Source: Centropus unirufus (Eukaryota > Chordata > Aves > Cuculiformes > Centropidae). From it: a stretch of DNA of 64,000 nucleotides. Of this stretch, positions 13,298-25,260 are shown one piece after another. Each line of letters begins with the position of its first letter. The stretch's first letter is position 1. The stretch covers positions 1,164,645 to 1,228,644 of the forward strand of contig VYZI01000049.1 of assembly GCA_013397695.1 (NCBI GenBank), given 5' to 3'. The translations under genes were made by a program, and so were the position numbers. Below the pieces are notes generated by a model, which made no database searches, was not told the origin of the DNA, and saw only the letters and a program-made list of their open reading frames with translations.

Positions 13298-13410
13298 GGT
13301 CGCCTGGGCTCATGTTCAGACGGCTTCTGAATGTCTCTTAAGAATAGAGATACCACAATCTCTCTGGGTGACCTGTGGCAGCACTCAGTCACCTGCAGTA
13401 TTTGAGGGTT
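13298..13410 (-). mobile_element. Degraded CR1 fragment
   Basis: On the minus strand the translation VTECCHRSPREIVVSLFLRD resembles the end of CR1 ORF2 (usually VTEHWNRLPREVVESPSLEI). The DNA then runs through ATTCAGAAGCCGTCTGAACA, also typical of CR1 at this point. No clear 3' tip is seen; similarity fades near 13298. It is sense-oriented to BABAM2 and lies opposite in orientation to the neighbouring copy ending at 12990. The boundaries are approximate. Confidence 0.65.
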
Positions 13411-16400
13411 TATAACGTACACAGACGTCTGAGGGACGCTTTTTGGGCCACTGCTTTACCATGCTTGGTAGATGTTATCACAAGAACTCGACATAGCTAC
13501 AGGGACAGCATGCCAAAGGCTACAGCAAATCTTCAAGACATTTAAAGTTTTAAGACCTCTACTGAAAATTATACTGATACTGAATTGATACTGAAAATTT
13601 GCCATATGCCTTTGCAAAAAAGTCAGTACATTTGCCTCACCTCTCAGTTAGCTGTGCTAATCCATAAATTGCTTTGAGCTTAGCATAAGGTCAACACTGG
13701 CCATATGCCACCAGACTACAAACCTCCAAAGTGATGGACCACACCAACTGCTATGCATATGGATTCAGAAAGGAGCTGGCTGAAAACTGTACTGAAAGAA
13801 ACAAGTTTGCAGATGCACAAGCCTATCTGAGAATGTACTGAAGGTTGAAACCAATGGAAACTGGCTTTCCAGAATGAATGGTAAGCTGTTAGGCAGGACA
13901 TCTGAGGAACATGACTGTTTGCTAAGTACAGTTTTCTATGGTACTGACATGTCGTAAAACTGAGAAGGAAAAAAATTCTACAGATCGATTCCTTCACTTA
14001 ATTTTTTATCTAAAGTAAGCAAAGATTTCATCCCAAGGAACTAAGCACATATAGACAAAGATGCTATATAAGGCAGATGTACAATAAGCCATGCTGATAT
14101 CATTGTGAGTTTGTTTCTTGGTCTATCTATCAGGCATGAACTAGATAGAACTCATTCTACCTTCCAGTCACTAAACAAGAAATGAGATCTTGCATGAAAC
14201 CAAAATCTTTTCAAGGGTACCTTGCCAGTTACATCCTTTGCCAAAAGGATTTGTGTGTTGTTATGTTCTAATCCACTCTTCTGCTAGCTAGCTCAGAACT
14301 GCCCTTAATGTTTGTCCCTGGACGTCACATGACAGAGACAAAGCAATTGCATATAGAAACACTATGCAATAAAAAGTGAGCATATATTACATTAAAGGCT
14401 CTGAAACCTTTCCTGATGACATTCCTTGTGAAGACAGATGGCAAATTTCTGATGCTGTATTACTTATGTATGCAGAAAAATCACTGCCTTCTTGTGCATC
14501 TGTAACACAAACACTGCTTTGATGACAGTCAGGGCACATGCTTTTCATTCAGACTGAAACGGACATTATGGACAGTAATTCCTGTCTAGACTTCCAAAAA
14601 AACCACCATAAAATATCTGCCATAAAATCCAGAAAATTATCTCTGGTAAAATACCAAGTCTGATGAAGTGGGGGTGCCATTGACTAAACGAATGGCCTCT
14701 GACCAAAACGGCAGCCACTCCAAGATGCGGAAGTAAATAAAGACTTGCAGTCTAGATCTTTTTTGTCATTCCATCAACATTATTTTGCAAGGTATTACTT
14801 CCAAAAGTGCTCTGGACAGGCAGGGAGCAGTCCCTGTCCATGGTGCTCACCTCCCCAACCCCAGCCCCCAGGTCGCAGGCATCAGGCGGAGTTAGATGAA
14901 TTTCTGGCCACAGCACTGATAGATTAGATAATTAATGGGCATCCGTATCAGCTGGTACTCTGCCAATATGAAGTTACTAAGATAGATAAAAATTTGTCTG
15001 CTTGTCACAGATCTTAACTTGGGCATCACTTCAGGAAATTAGAGGCCTCCTCTCCAAACTCCTTTTTTTATTAACTCATACATTTAAGATGATCGCTTTC
15101 GTAGTACTGTGCAAGGTTCATTCATAGCATGAATAATTTCAGAAGTCTGTCGAACCCCTATTAATCCCTGAGCCATCACAACACGAATTTCCATGACTTC
15201 AAGACAGAACAAATAACATGCAATTTACCTCTTGCTTTTCAGATAAACACTGCTATTGTGCTGACCATCAAGACAAAGAAGACGGTTATAAAGGAAGGAG
15301 GAGGAACTACACAAGGTAGTTTCACACTTTTGTTTTTTAGGACAGTCATAAACAAGCTTCTGTTTTGTATGTACCACATCTATAAAATCTCCGAATGAGA
15401 CCCTCGGAGCCTTCTTGATAGAGATTGTAAACTTTGAAAACAAAGTACATACTGCAGAAAACTCAAATAGCTCTGCAATGATTAGAAGAATTTGCCTCAA
15501 AATATATTTATTTTATTGGATTAGTTTTAACTAATGCAGTATTTCAAATGTAAAAAAATAGTTCTTTATTCAGTCACCAAAGACTGGGGAAAGATTTGTA
15601 AGAACTTGAGGAGACATGCTTTTCCCACAAAAGGGAAAAAAAATGCCAATTTTCTACAATCTTGAGTAGAGCTTTGGCAGCAGCCAAAATTTCTGATAAA
15701 AATCTATGCACAGTTCAGAAAGCCTTCTGCATTTCAATAAAGCAGTCTGATGATATTTACAGATGTGGCAAGTTGTAATGCCAGCTATAGAGACTAACAT
15801 TCAAGAACAAATTAATTTCGATGAAGTATTTTGATTTATAAACATTTAAAAAGAGATCTGAAATTCTGTGATAAAATTTTACTTGGCTTAAAATAAAAAA
15901 GCTTAGATGATTTGACTACAAAAACAGATGAATGTAAGTACTATGAGTTGTAAAGTAAACATCCTTGCATCACCTGTAACTCAATGATATTTAAAACTAC
16001 ATAAAACTGAATTCTAGGCCTGGTGTCAGGAATTACCATTGACTTTCAGACAGCATCTATTTAAAAAGATACTGCTTCTGAAGACCACTATGTATTTCGA
16101 GTATACTGTTGCTGGAAGCAATTGGGTGACATATTCAGTGTAAACACAATTAGATATTTCCTGATATTGCTTACTCCAAACTTGCCATGATAAATATGCT
16201 ACCAGCTGAAAAAAATGGATTTTTGCAAAGCTTGTTCTGTGGGAGAGATTAGTTAAAAAAGAAATCAGATCACACACTAAAATATCTACATTGCCAAAAG
16301 CCTCACTTCCAAAGGCAGAGATGTAATGCGTAGTGTTTCTACACGGCATGACAGATCTCCCAAAATGAGAAAGATACAACATCAGGAAACAGATAAGCCA

Positions 16401-17027
16401 GTTAAATGTCCGATGGTCGCATAAAGGCCATAAAATGGCCCTATGAAGTCACTGCTCTGGCCCATCTCGCCACCTTATGCTCTGCAGAAAATTAGTCTTT
16501 CTTTTTTTCCTCTCCAGTGCAGCAGTTCCTGAAACAACTCATCTCAGCTTAGACAAGTGCCAGAGAGACAGAGGCAGCTACAGCAACAAATTAAGTCAAC
16601 TCAATTGTAATGTGGAACCACACCCTAATACATCCGACTTCTAAGCAGGCTGATTTTGTTATTTCACCCCTGTTATTATGCCTCTCAAATCTTCTGAGGT
16701 AACTCAAACTTCCACACAACCTTTTACCATGCACTGGTAACTATTTCCCAGACTTTTCAACAGTTTTCCTTTACCAATCAGCTGAACTAATATCAGGCTG
16801 GAAAGCAGTTACCTATCTGGAAATCTGGTTCAACGAAGGTAGTGGAATGATGGTAATGTACAAAATAAGGACTATAGAAACTGAGCTGGAGTCAAATATA
16901 AGCTTTCTCCACTGGAAACAAAGCATGGAGACCACAGAAACAAAACACGTTTTCCAAGTGAAGAGCTGTATTTGTTAAAATGAGAGGATCACTAAGAGCA
17001 TTTAGCAGAAATATTCTGAATACTTAC

Positions 17028-17222
17028 CCAGTTGTTCTTTTTGCCAGCATAGATTTCCATGTTCTCTCCATATTGGGGCTCTTCGAGTAAAGTCTGATAT
17101 TCAAACATGAGACGAGAGCTCTCACGTAATCGGCTGCACTGAAACTGGTGATACTGCTGCACAAGCTCTTTCACAACAAGCAAGAGGCATTCAGGGTTTG
17201 AAGGATTCCAAGAAGCTAAGTT
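17028..17222 (-). CDS. BABAM2: BABAM2 exon 5: residues 101-165
   Basis: This 195-nt exon, phase 0 at both ends, encodes 65 residues from NLASWNPSNPECLLLVVKEL through YGENMEIYAGKKNNW. It completes the first UEV-like domain (roughly residues 30-147 in family descriptions) and enters the linker. As far as I recall, it is residue-for-residue the same as human. The acceptor AG (17224-17223) follows TTCTAATTCAAC, which contains a good branch-point-like CTAAT. The donor is TGG|GTAAGT, with the GT at 17027-17026. Because length and phases are multiples of three, skipping the exon would keep the frame but remove most of the C-terminal half of the UEV fold. Confidence 0.97.
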
Positions 17223-18782
17223 CTGTTGAATTAGAAAAGAACAGAGACCAAAATTCTTTACATCAGCACAGAGACAAGCGATCCTCTTTCTATAGAGATG
17301 TCAAAAGCACATAACGCACATGGAAGCTTTGTGACAAAGCTAAACCATAATATTAAATACAAAGGTTGCATCATGCTCTGGAGGAAACCCAGGTCAAACA
17401 GCAAAAGCAAGCCTTAATGTCAAGAATCCTTATAGGGTTCAACCATAAAACTGGTAACAGGGCTACTGTTACGCATACACAGGTCCAAATTACTATTCTA
17501 TTCTTCCCTAAAATTATAGTGTTGCATCTGAGAACCTGAAGAGTTTGAAATAAAAAAAAGCCCAAAACTAACATGAAATACTCCAGGATCAGATAAACAC
17601 AGCCCTGCAGAGCACAGGACTCAAAAAGCAGCCTGCACAATGAATAAGCCAAATTGACCCCAACTACAGAAATTACTCTGCCCCATTACTCAAATAGCGG
17701 ATATAGTGCTGACAGTGATGGAGGAAAATGGGCCCTCTTCTGTTGCCTCAACTTTGTGCTTTACTTCATCCTGACTGTCTCTCCACTAGAGTTACCCTGA
17801 CTCAACTTCCAAACACAAACATCATCCATATACAAATCTCTTCAATGTGTCTGGTGAAAGTTTTTATTAGAAACTGACAGTCAAGAAACACAGTTAACAG
17901 AAAAAAAGACTTGGATGCCATGAAGATAACTGTATCACAGCAGCACATTAGTAATGTTATCTCTCAGTTCAACTACTCCAACATTGGCCTAGATCAGTCT
18001 TCCAAACAAGGTACATTTTATTAAGGAAGGGGTTTTGTGTTACAAACCATACCTAATATTATCAGTGTTGCAAGCCTACTTCTGGTTGACCTAGAACAGA
18101 CCTATGTAAAGGGCAGATGAAAGCTCACTCTGTACCTCCATGCTGACATGGCATGAGATAGTCGTGATGCAAAAGCCCATATGCTTTGTACTTAGGTCCT
18201 CAACAGGTCTTCTTGATACAAGCTCAGAGCATGCAAACATAGTCGTGGCTTTTGGTAAGTTTTGAGTATAAGCAAAACTCCTCTGCATTTCTGTACATCA
18301 CACAGGCATCTGACAACAAACAAGCTGCACTGGGATTTGGAATGGTATGGATTCTACAGTTAAAATTAAGATCCTCAGAAATTTCAAAGATGTCTTTATT
18401 TTGCAACTATGCAAGGTAAAATACAGTAGCTTCAAATAAAATTACTTATCAGTATCTGAACTCAAAGTAATCACAGATAGTAGGGCTACTATTGTTCTGG
18501 AAGTTGCAGACATTTAATAAATAAATTATATGCATAATTTACATCCATTGACAAGTACAGAAAAAAGCATTAGCCCATTTTTACCTCTTCGGTGGAAAAA
18601 CTGCTTTGGTATGCAGCATTTTCTGCCATGAAAGGACAGAAGATATTTCTGTATTTTGAAGTAGATAACTTAAGACAGCCTTGTGTTTAAACACGGAAAA
18701 CCTTTTGTTTCTTAACACAGGTTAAGTAAATGAATGAAGCTGAATAAAAAACATGTCCCCATAGATATATAAGCTCTTCATA

Positions 18783-19052
18783 GATTCATAGAATCACCAG
18801 GCTGGAAAAGGCCTCTGAGATCATTGAGTCCAACCATACCGGTCTGCCATCAGATCATATCCCCAAGCATCTTGTCTACCCATCTTTTAAACACCTCCAC
18901 CACCTCCCTGGGCAGCCTCTGCCAGTGCCTGATGACCCTTTCAGTGAAGAATTTTTTCCTGATGTCCAATCTGAACCTGCCCTGGCACAGCCTGAGGCCA
19001 TTCCCCCTTGTCCTACCTCCTGTCCCTTGGGAGAAGTGACCAGCACCCACCT
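18783..19052 (-). mobile_element. CR1 LINE 3' end fragment
   Basis: The plus strand reads ATTCATAGAATCACCAGGCT, the reverse complement of an avian CR1 3' tip. It then carries the reverse complement of the ORF2 C terminus: the minus-strand frame at 18850-19050 includes QGTGGRTRGNGLRLCQGRF and RHWQRLPREVVEVFKR. The same subfamily-type motifs appear in the 12236-12990 copy. It is sense-oriented to BABAM2 and stands head to head with the next element. Confidence 0.92.
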
Positions 19053-19102
19053 AATAACTGTATTTCATCTAACACCAAAACTAATAAATACAAGTGAATA
19101 GG

Positions 19103-19258
19103 TATCACAGAGATTGTAGAGCTTCCATCCTTGAAGACAGTCAAAACTTGCAGGGATAAGATCCGGGACATCCTGTTCTACATGAACCCTGTCCAGGCAG
19201 CAGGGCTGGACTAAATCACCTTCAAAGGCTCTTTCTAACCTCAACTATTTTGTGGTTA
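19103..19258 (+). mobile_element. CR1 LINE 3' end fragment, different subfamily type
   Basis: The plus strand carries the last codons of a CR1 ORF2 and a short 3'UTR: GAGATTGTAGAGCTTCCATC, then a segment with GCAGGGCTGGACTAAATCAC, then TCTTTCTAACCTCAACTATT. This layout resembles the CR1 type with a short 3'UTR and not that of the adjacent copy. The terminal ATTCTRTG units have decayed to ATTTTGTGG. It is antisense to BABAM2. Confidence 0.85.
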
Positions 19259-21864
19259 TTTGAAGACGTTTACAAAAAGCTCTTATCAAATCTGCTTGTA
19301 GCCTAATTATGTGGCTATTTCTGCTTAAAAGGCTTATAATTTTTATTATCTCTGATGTCTATAGTTCATGATATATCTCTTCGAAATGGGTTTATACAGA
19401 CTTCAGTATATGTGTGTGATGGGTTAATAATTCAACCTTTTCTCCTTCCACAACGTAATATTTTTTTCCTTCTGAGGTCATGGATACCAAGATGTTATCA
19501 AAATTATTTTCTCATTTTCAGCACCATGACTTAAAATATACAGGTCTAATTTGTCAGTGAAAGCAACATGAAATATGTATTGCTTCCTTGAAAATCTTGC
19601 TTTTTTGGAGATAAAAAAATAATAATAAAACAAAATCAATGTTTACTAAGGCAGTTTTACCTCAAATCTTACCATGTGTTCTTTTTCCCGAAGTCCCCAG
19701 TCGTAGAAGGGATCAACTTTAAGAAAATGTCAGCTACATTCTACCCACCCCCTCAATTCCTTCTCATTCTACTTAATAGTTACCAGATAGGCAAATAAAT
19801 CTGTGTACAGACTACTTACATACTGAAAAAGAGAGAGCAAAATAAAAAAGAAGTGTGACTTAGAAATACAAACCTTTTTCTATCTCATAAACATAGTTCT
19901 TAGATCAATGTTGTGACTTTTAGCAACATGGTTATAATTTTTAATGAATATCGCTGGCTGTGCTACATTAACTGTATACGGATTACCCACTCCTGTGATT
20001 AGGATGAAAATCATGAATTACTCTCACTCACAAAAAATGAACATGGTTGGGGGAAATAGTTTAGGAAGGTGGTGCTCTAGTTCTTCATAAACATAGATAT
20101 TGTTCTTGTTTGATAAATAAGAAAAGAAAAATAATACAATCTTAGGGTGTGGATGTAACACGTAGAGGGACACTTTCCTCTAGAGTATGATTTGAAAAGG
20201 ACCTGATATTTATATGATTTGCAGAATCACCCAAGACTGACAGGCTCAGCCTAAGAAACACAACAAGACATAACTGCTGACCACAATTTCCTTTGCTCTA
20301 CATGGATGGATTAACAGTTCAATGAACAGTTATGGGATTGAACTGTACTTCTCCTGCTTACTATGATTCTGGTAGAAAGGGCTGTCAGCGTCGTTAAAAT
20401 ACTATTCTTGAACTTCTGCCTTTAGAAGTGTCGCAGACTCCACATCTGACTATGGCTTGAAGTACTCGGTTGTTTTCCTCTAGATAGTAAGAATACCTAT
20501 TAAATGGAAACATTATCATTGCCATATCTTAAAAGGTAAACTATAATATATTCCTGAGTATCCGGTGAATGGGAGAAATACTAACACATTTCATACCAGT
20601 TCCTGAATACACACTACAGCACAACCAAACGCCTTTTTTTTCTACTTGGTCTGCCATCTACAGCTGGTGAAAATTTATTTCCAACATGAACATATTTAAG
20701 CTTATCCAATTGTAAAAAGTACTAAAGAGAAGTTGTCAGGTAGACAGTGTCTTCTAGGAACCACATTTTTCTATCCTGCGGTCTGAAACCAGACTGTGCA
20801 TAACCTTAAATTTCCTGTTCCCAAGCTGCTGCTCAAATAAAGCATTTCCAGAAAGCCAGAGGATGTAATATGCCAGTATGTATTGATATCAGGCAGACAA
20901 GCAGGAATAACCTTTCCTCCTAATGACACTAGTATAACACAATAGAAATGTTCTGTCAAAGGAAATGACCAACGATATTTTAATAACTGACCTAAATGCA
21001 ACTGAACCTTTTGTTTTTTAAATAACGTTACATTACAGAACAAAAAAAGAGCAAGAGGAAATCCATTGTCATTTGTCCAACATGGAGCTAGAGTATTGCT
21101 CTCTTAAAGAATTCAAGAACAGGGCATCAACACAGTGGTTATGCTGTATTGCTTTAAAGCTACAGGAATTAAAATGAATTATTTGACTGTAGGATCCTTA
21201 TTAAACATCTTTCATTCAGTAACTAAAGATTTAAACAAAGTATGAACTGTTTATAAAAATAAATAACCTGGAGAAAAATCCAACAAGCCACCCAAAACAA
21301 ACATCAATTACAATGGATTCTCACTGATGAAAGAATAAATATAAAATGGTTACACAAATTTTCTGTAACGCAAGTTCTAATTTAAATAAACATTAATTTT
21401 TAACTTGTGAATTGTATTATTGCAGTGCTTGTTATTTGACAATTGGCCATTACATTTCTGGCAATTTTAACTCTGCAGAAGTGCTGGTTTTTTTCAGATC
21501 TAAATTTATAAATCTTCACAAAGACTTCTGAATACAATGACATAATTATGTATGAAATTTCTTTTTACATGTCTTTAAGTGTTGCTTATTTGCCCTAAGC
21601 ACTAGGTTCATTCATGTGAAAATAGTTTTATACCATTTAATTGTGATTCAATTTCAACAGTATGTCAAAATACATGCTACATTGTTCTCAAAGTTTCAAA
21701 TGGTACCTCCTTTAATCTTCCTTCTGTTTTTTAAATCAAAGACAAAGTAACAAGTACCTGTAAAAAAAAAAACACTGCTAAATTCTGCTAAAGCAGAATT
21801 TTATATTAATCAAGTTGATTCCTTGTAGAATGCCTTGATTGCCTCAATGCTATGAAGATTTTTC

Positions 21865-21985
21865 TGAGAACGTGGAAGGAGGTTGGATGAGGCTCTGGAC
21901 AACCTGATCCAGTGGAAGGTGTCCCAGCTTATGGCAGGGGGGGTTGAAATGAGATGATCTTTAACGTCCTTTCCAACCCAAATTC
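21865..21985 (+). mobile_element. CR1 LINE 3' tip
   Basis: The plus strand reads GAGGTTGGATGAGGCTCTGG, AACCTGATCCAGTGGAAGGT, then a G run and CCAACCCAAATTCTGTGATT. This is the typical CR1 3'UTR with one remaining ATTCTGTG unit. Only about 120 bases remain. It is antisense to BABAM2. Confidence 0.88.
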
Positions 21986-24900
21986 TGTGATTTGTCACTT
22001 TAGCCAATGAGAGTAGTGTCCCTGCAACAGTAAAATGCCCTCCTTCAGAAATAAATTTTAATATAGCAAAGCAGTATTGTATTCACTGTGAGATTTTGGA
22101 AATTGTTTTAATCAGCAAAACCTTAAATTGAAGCCTTTGGAGCGAAATAAATGAGTAGCAGCCCATGTGCTTAATTTTGATTGTTTGCCTGAAGGTTCTA
22201 CTCCAACTGTAGGCTAATACAGCTTTTTAAGATAGACTATTTTAAAGAATATACTACAGACAAATAGAGCAAAATCCCAGAGTTTCTGTGTTCCATGGCT
22301 CCAAGTTTTGCCACCAAACTCATCTGCGTAAGAATTATGCTCTGAGTACAACTCCAAAATGAGGAGGTTTAGTTGTCAGGGCTTCAGAAAACCCCTGGAA
22401 ATAAGAAAACACACATAACCTTATTTTCTAAAGACAGACTGTTGAAAACTGGCAGGTATGAAAAATTCAGTTAAAGAAATAACCAGCAAATATGTATACA
22501 GCAATACTTGTGGCTTTCTGTTGCTCCCATCAATATTTCCTGCTCTGCTCACCAGGACATTCAATTTTGCCCCTGACAAAATTTATACATCCATATCATT
22601 TTCAGCATGCATGTGATTTTGGTAAAAGAGAGGTATTTTACTGGAAACTGATATGAAATTGCTATAAAATTTCAATTAAAATTAATTTTATATTAAAAAA
22701 ATGAGCACGCTTACAAGGGTACCGACAGACTGAGTTACATATTTCACTCAATAAATCTCTTCCAATTGGAAATGAGATTTCTGCAGATTTCCCAGAGTGT
22801 TAATCAAATTTTACAGAACAATAACTAATGCATTTAAAATAAAGAAATCCAGAATTGAATCCAACTCCTTGCCTTGCTTGCCAACAGATATCTTTAAGTG
22901 AGCTCTGTGCAAACTCTCCAAGTTATTCAGAAGTCAGGCAGAAAGACTGAAAGTGGCCCACTGTTCAGCAACATGCAAGTAAGAAACTACTCTAACTAAG
23001 CATCCACAAACTAGTTCTGCTTTCATGCCCATCTCATATGAAGGCTTACACGCACGTCTCAGATTGGTTATGACCATTTTTAATGCTACTGTTCTTTTCA
23101 ACATATCATGGAAGAAATTACCTCTCATTTCTCAGCACACAGTTCGATTAAATAATTTTCTTCTGTCTGGACACTGCTCACATATCTCTCCATAAACTCC
23201 ACTAAAATCAGGAGGAACTCCACGCTTCAGATCTTAAGTTGAATTTTTTAATTGGGGTCTGGCCTGACCATACTGCAACTTTCATTTTCTATATAGGTGA
23301 ATTCTTACTTCATCTTAAGCATTGTATTTTAGTAGCAGGTTTAGACAACTACATATTTTCCTGTGGAAACAAAAGGCTGGTAATGTCAGCTGTCATGGCT
23401 GGCCTATCCCCATTTTTCCAATTAGAGAAATAATTCAAAATGGTCCACAGGAAAAGTAATGGAACGAGAACTTCCATTTGATAAAGACCAGAATCCAGGA
23501 GCATTGCTTCCCACACATTTGTAGCTACTGTCATACAGAAGGTGGTCAATAATTATTTACCTATCTGTGAGTAAGCAATTCAAGGTAAGGAAGATGAATA
23601 TATTCTTTTGTGGCAGAAACTCCCCTGGCAATTGCTAACTTTTTCATTACTGGACTAAGTTTCAGGAAATGGTGTTTGGGAAAATAGTTATTTAGACCTT
23701 AATTAATGAATAGCATGTACATCCATTAATTTTGCCCTCCACCTCACACTGCATGGCAATATAAATGGAAAAGTAATATTCAGTTATAATACAGAGACTA
23801 CTAGACAACAGCCATCCATTAGACTGTGTCTACACTGGAGAAATTCAAAGTGAACCAGGAGATCTGTTCCAAAGATGTGCCAGATATTAATTTACACAAG
23901 CTTTCCAAACAGCATAATTTTCACCAGGTGCAACCTCACTGATTTTGTAGGTGCAAAGTCAGTCTTCGAATTCCCTGGCTCTTGATCCTCTCTCCTGACA
24001 GAAGGTGGCTGCATAGCAAGTGAGCAGTTTGCTAGGGAAAGGTTTTTGGACCATAAAATATGATCAAAGCATTGAGAAAATTAATTCACTTTAAGTGTGC
24101 AGAAAAAGGCAGTAAAGGTATTAGAAGGCCACCTACAGAGAGTGTAATTTAAGCCATTTCAACAGTAACTCATTTAAATTAATAGCTATGACACCAACTG
24201 GATGTCAAAAGAGACAAAGAAAACTTGCATTCAGACAGTACCAGTATTAATGAGATCTTTGTAGAGGTGAGGCAAGTGAAAAACCCCCACAAAGTAGCTC
24301 CTCAGCCCGACTAGCGAAGACATGCAGAATTCAGCTTTCCAAAGTAGCCGTACTTTTCAACTATTGGCAAAGAAACCACATTTAAGTTTTGTTCTGGAAC
24401 ATTTTGTACTTTGCAGTCTTTCCTTTCTTTATCCTTCCAAAAAGCTGATCAGGAACCTATGCAAAAACCTCAGTGTCGTGATTACCTGTTCTGTCTTTTT
24501 TCAGAACATAATGGACCTCGTGTTCCAGAAGCAGCTAATTTATAGCCTCCTTCACAGGTTATTGCTTATTTCATAACTCCAGGCCGTGCCTGCAGCAAAC
24601 TATAATTCTACACTAAGAGAAAGAAAATACAATAACAATTTCTAATTGATCTGAAGTTGTTTTTCTTTGAAATGTGTTTAAATATCCAGGTTGCCAGAAT
24701 ATCTTCCAGGAATGTGATTTTAAAGAAGACAGATTGTAACTGTTTTTCCTGGCTATACTACAGGAAACAACAGCAAGATCTTATTTTAAGTTAGAGTACT
24801 TTCATATTTCTAACCAAGAAAATTAACTTTCACGAGAAAATGTCAGTAAACAAAACCTCCCAAGCTTGTAACAGTGCTAATGCATTTCTATAGAATCTTT

Positions 24901-25025
24901 CATCCAGAATTACCATAACGAATAATGTAAGTACAGATTTGCATTTTGTTTATATCTCTGCACACCAAAAGCATAAAACTTCTATCCTACAGTGACTTAA
25001 AATCAGTACCAATGTAAGTTTTTAC

Positions 25026-25077
25026 CTGAAATGAGAAAGATCACACTGTGGTGATCACACTGAAATGAGAAAGATCA
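25026..25077. repeat. 18-bp direct repeat with hairpin between
   Basis: CTGAAATGAGAAAGATCA occurs at 25026-25043 and again at 25060-25077. The junction contains GATCAC...GTGATC, able to form a 6-bp stem. It lies about 30 bp upstream of the SINE-like element. Confidence 0.9.
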
Positions 25078-25103
25078 ACAGCACTTAAGCTCCATACACA
25101 AAG

Positions 25104-25260
25104 GGGTCCAGTGGTTACAGCATTCATCTAGAAACTGGAATATCTGGTTTCAATCCCTGCTTTGCTCTGGTCTTCCATGGACCACCACTGGGAAATTGCT
25201 CACACAAAAAGGCACAGGATAATTATCTGCCATATGCTCACATCTTTCTACCAACAGATA
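25104..25260 (+). mobile_element. Fossil tRNA-derived SINE (MIR/CORE-SINE-like)
   Basis: The sequence AGTGGTTACAGC (25110-25121) resembles a pol III A box, and GGTTTCAATCC (25146-25156) a B box with one extra T. The order matches the tRNA-like head of ancient amniote MIR/CORE SINEs, followed by a CTGCTTTGCTCTGG stretch like the CCxGCTCTGCC segment that follows the head. The A-to-B spacing is shorter than in a functional tRNA and no cloverleaf is possible, so it is not a tRNA gene. The family assignment is tentative. Confidence 0.55.

Larger units (their letters stand above)
11170..17027 (-). other. BABAM2: BABAM2 intron 5 (5,858 bp)
   Basis: This is the complete intron between exons 5 and 6, bounded by GTAAGT at 17027 and CAG at 11172-11170. 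It contains a well-preserved antisense CR1 3' fragment (12236-12990), a degraded sense CR1 fragment (13298-13410) and a short CpG-bearing patch at about 14685-14935 that I cannot classify. No other gene is visible. Confidence 0.9.

Noticed and set aside
25104..25180. Functional tRNA gene
   Set aside because: Box motifs are present, but the sequence cannot form a full cloverleaf, the B box has an extra base, and box spacing is short. SINE remnant preferred.
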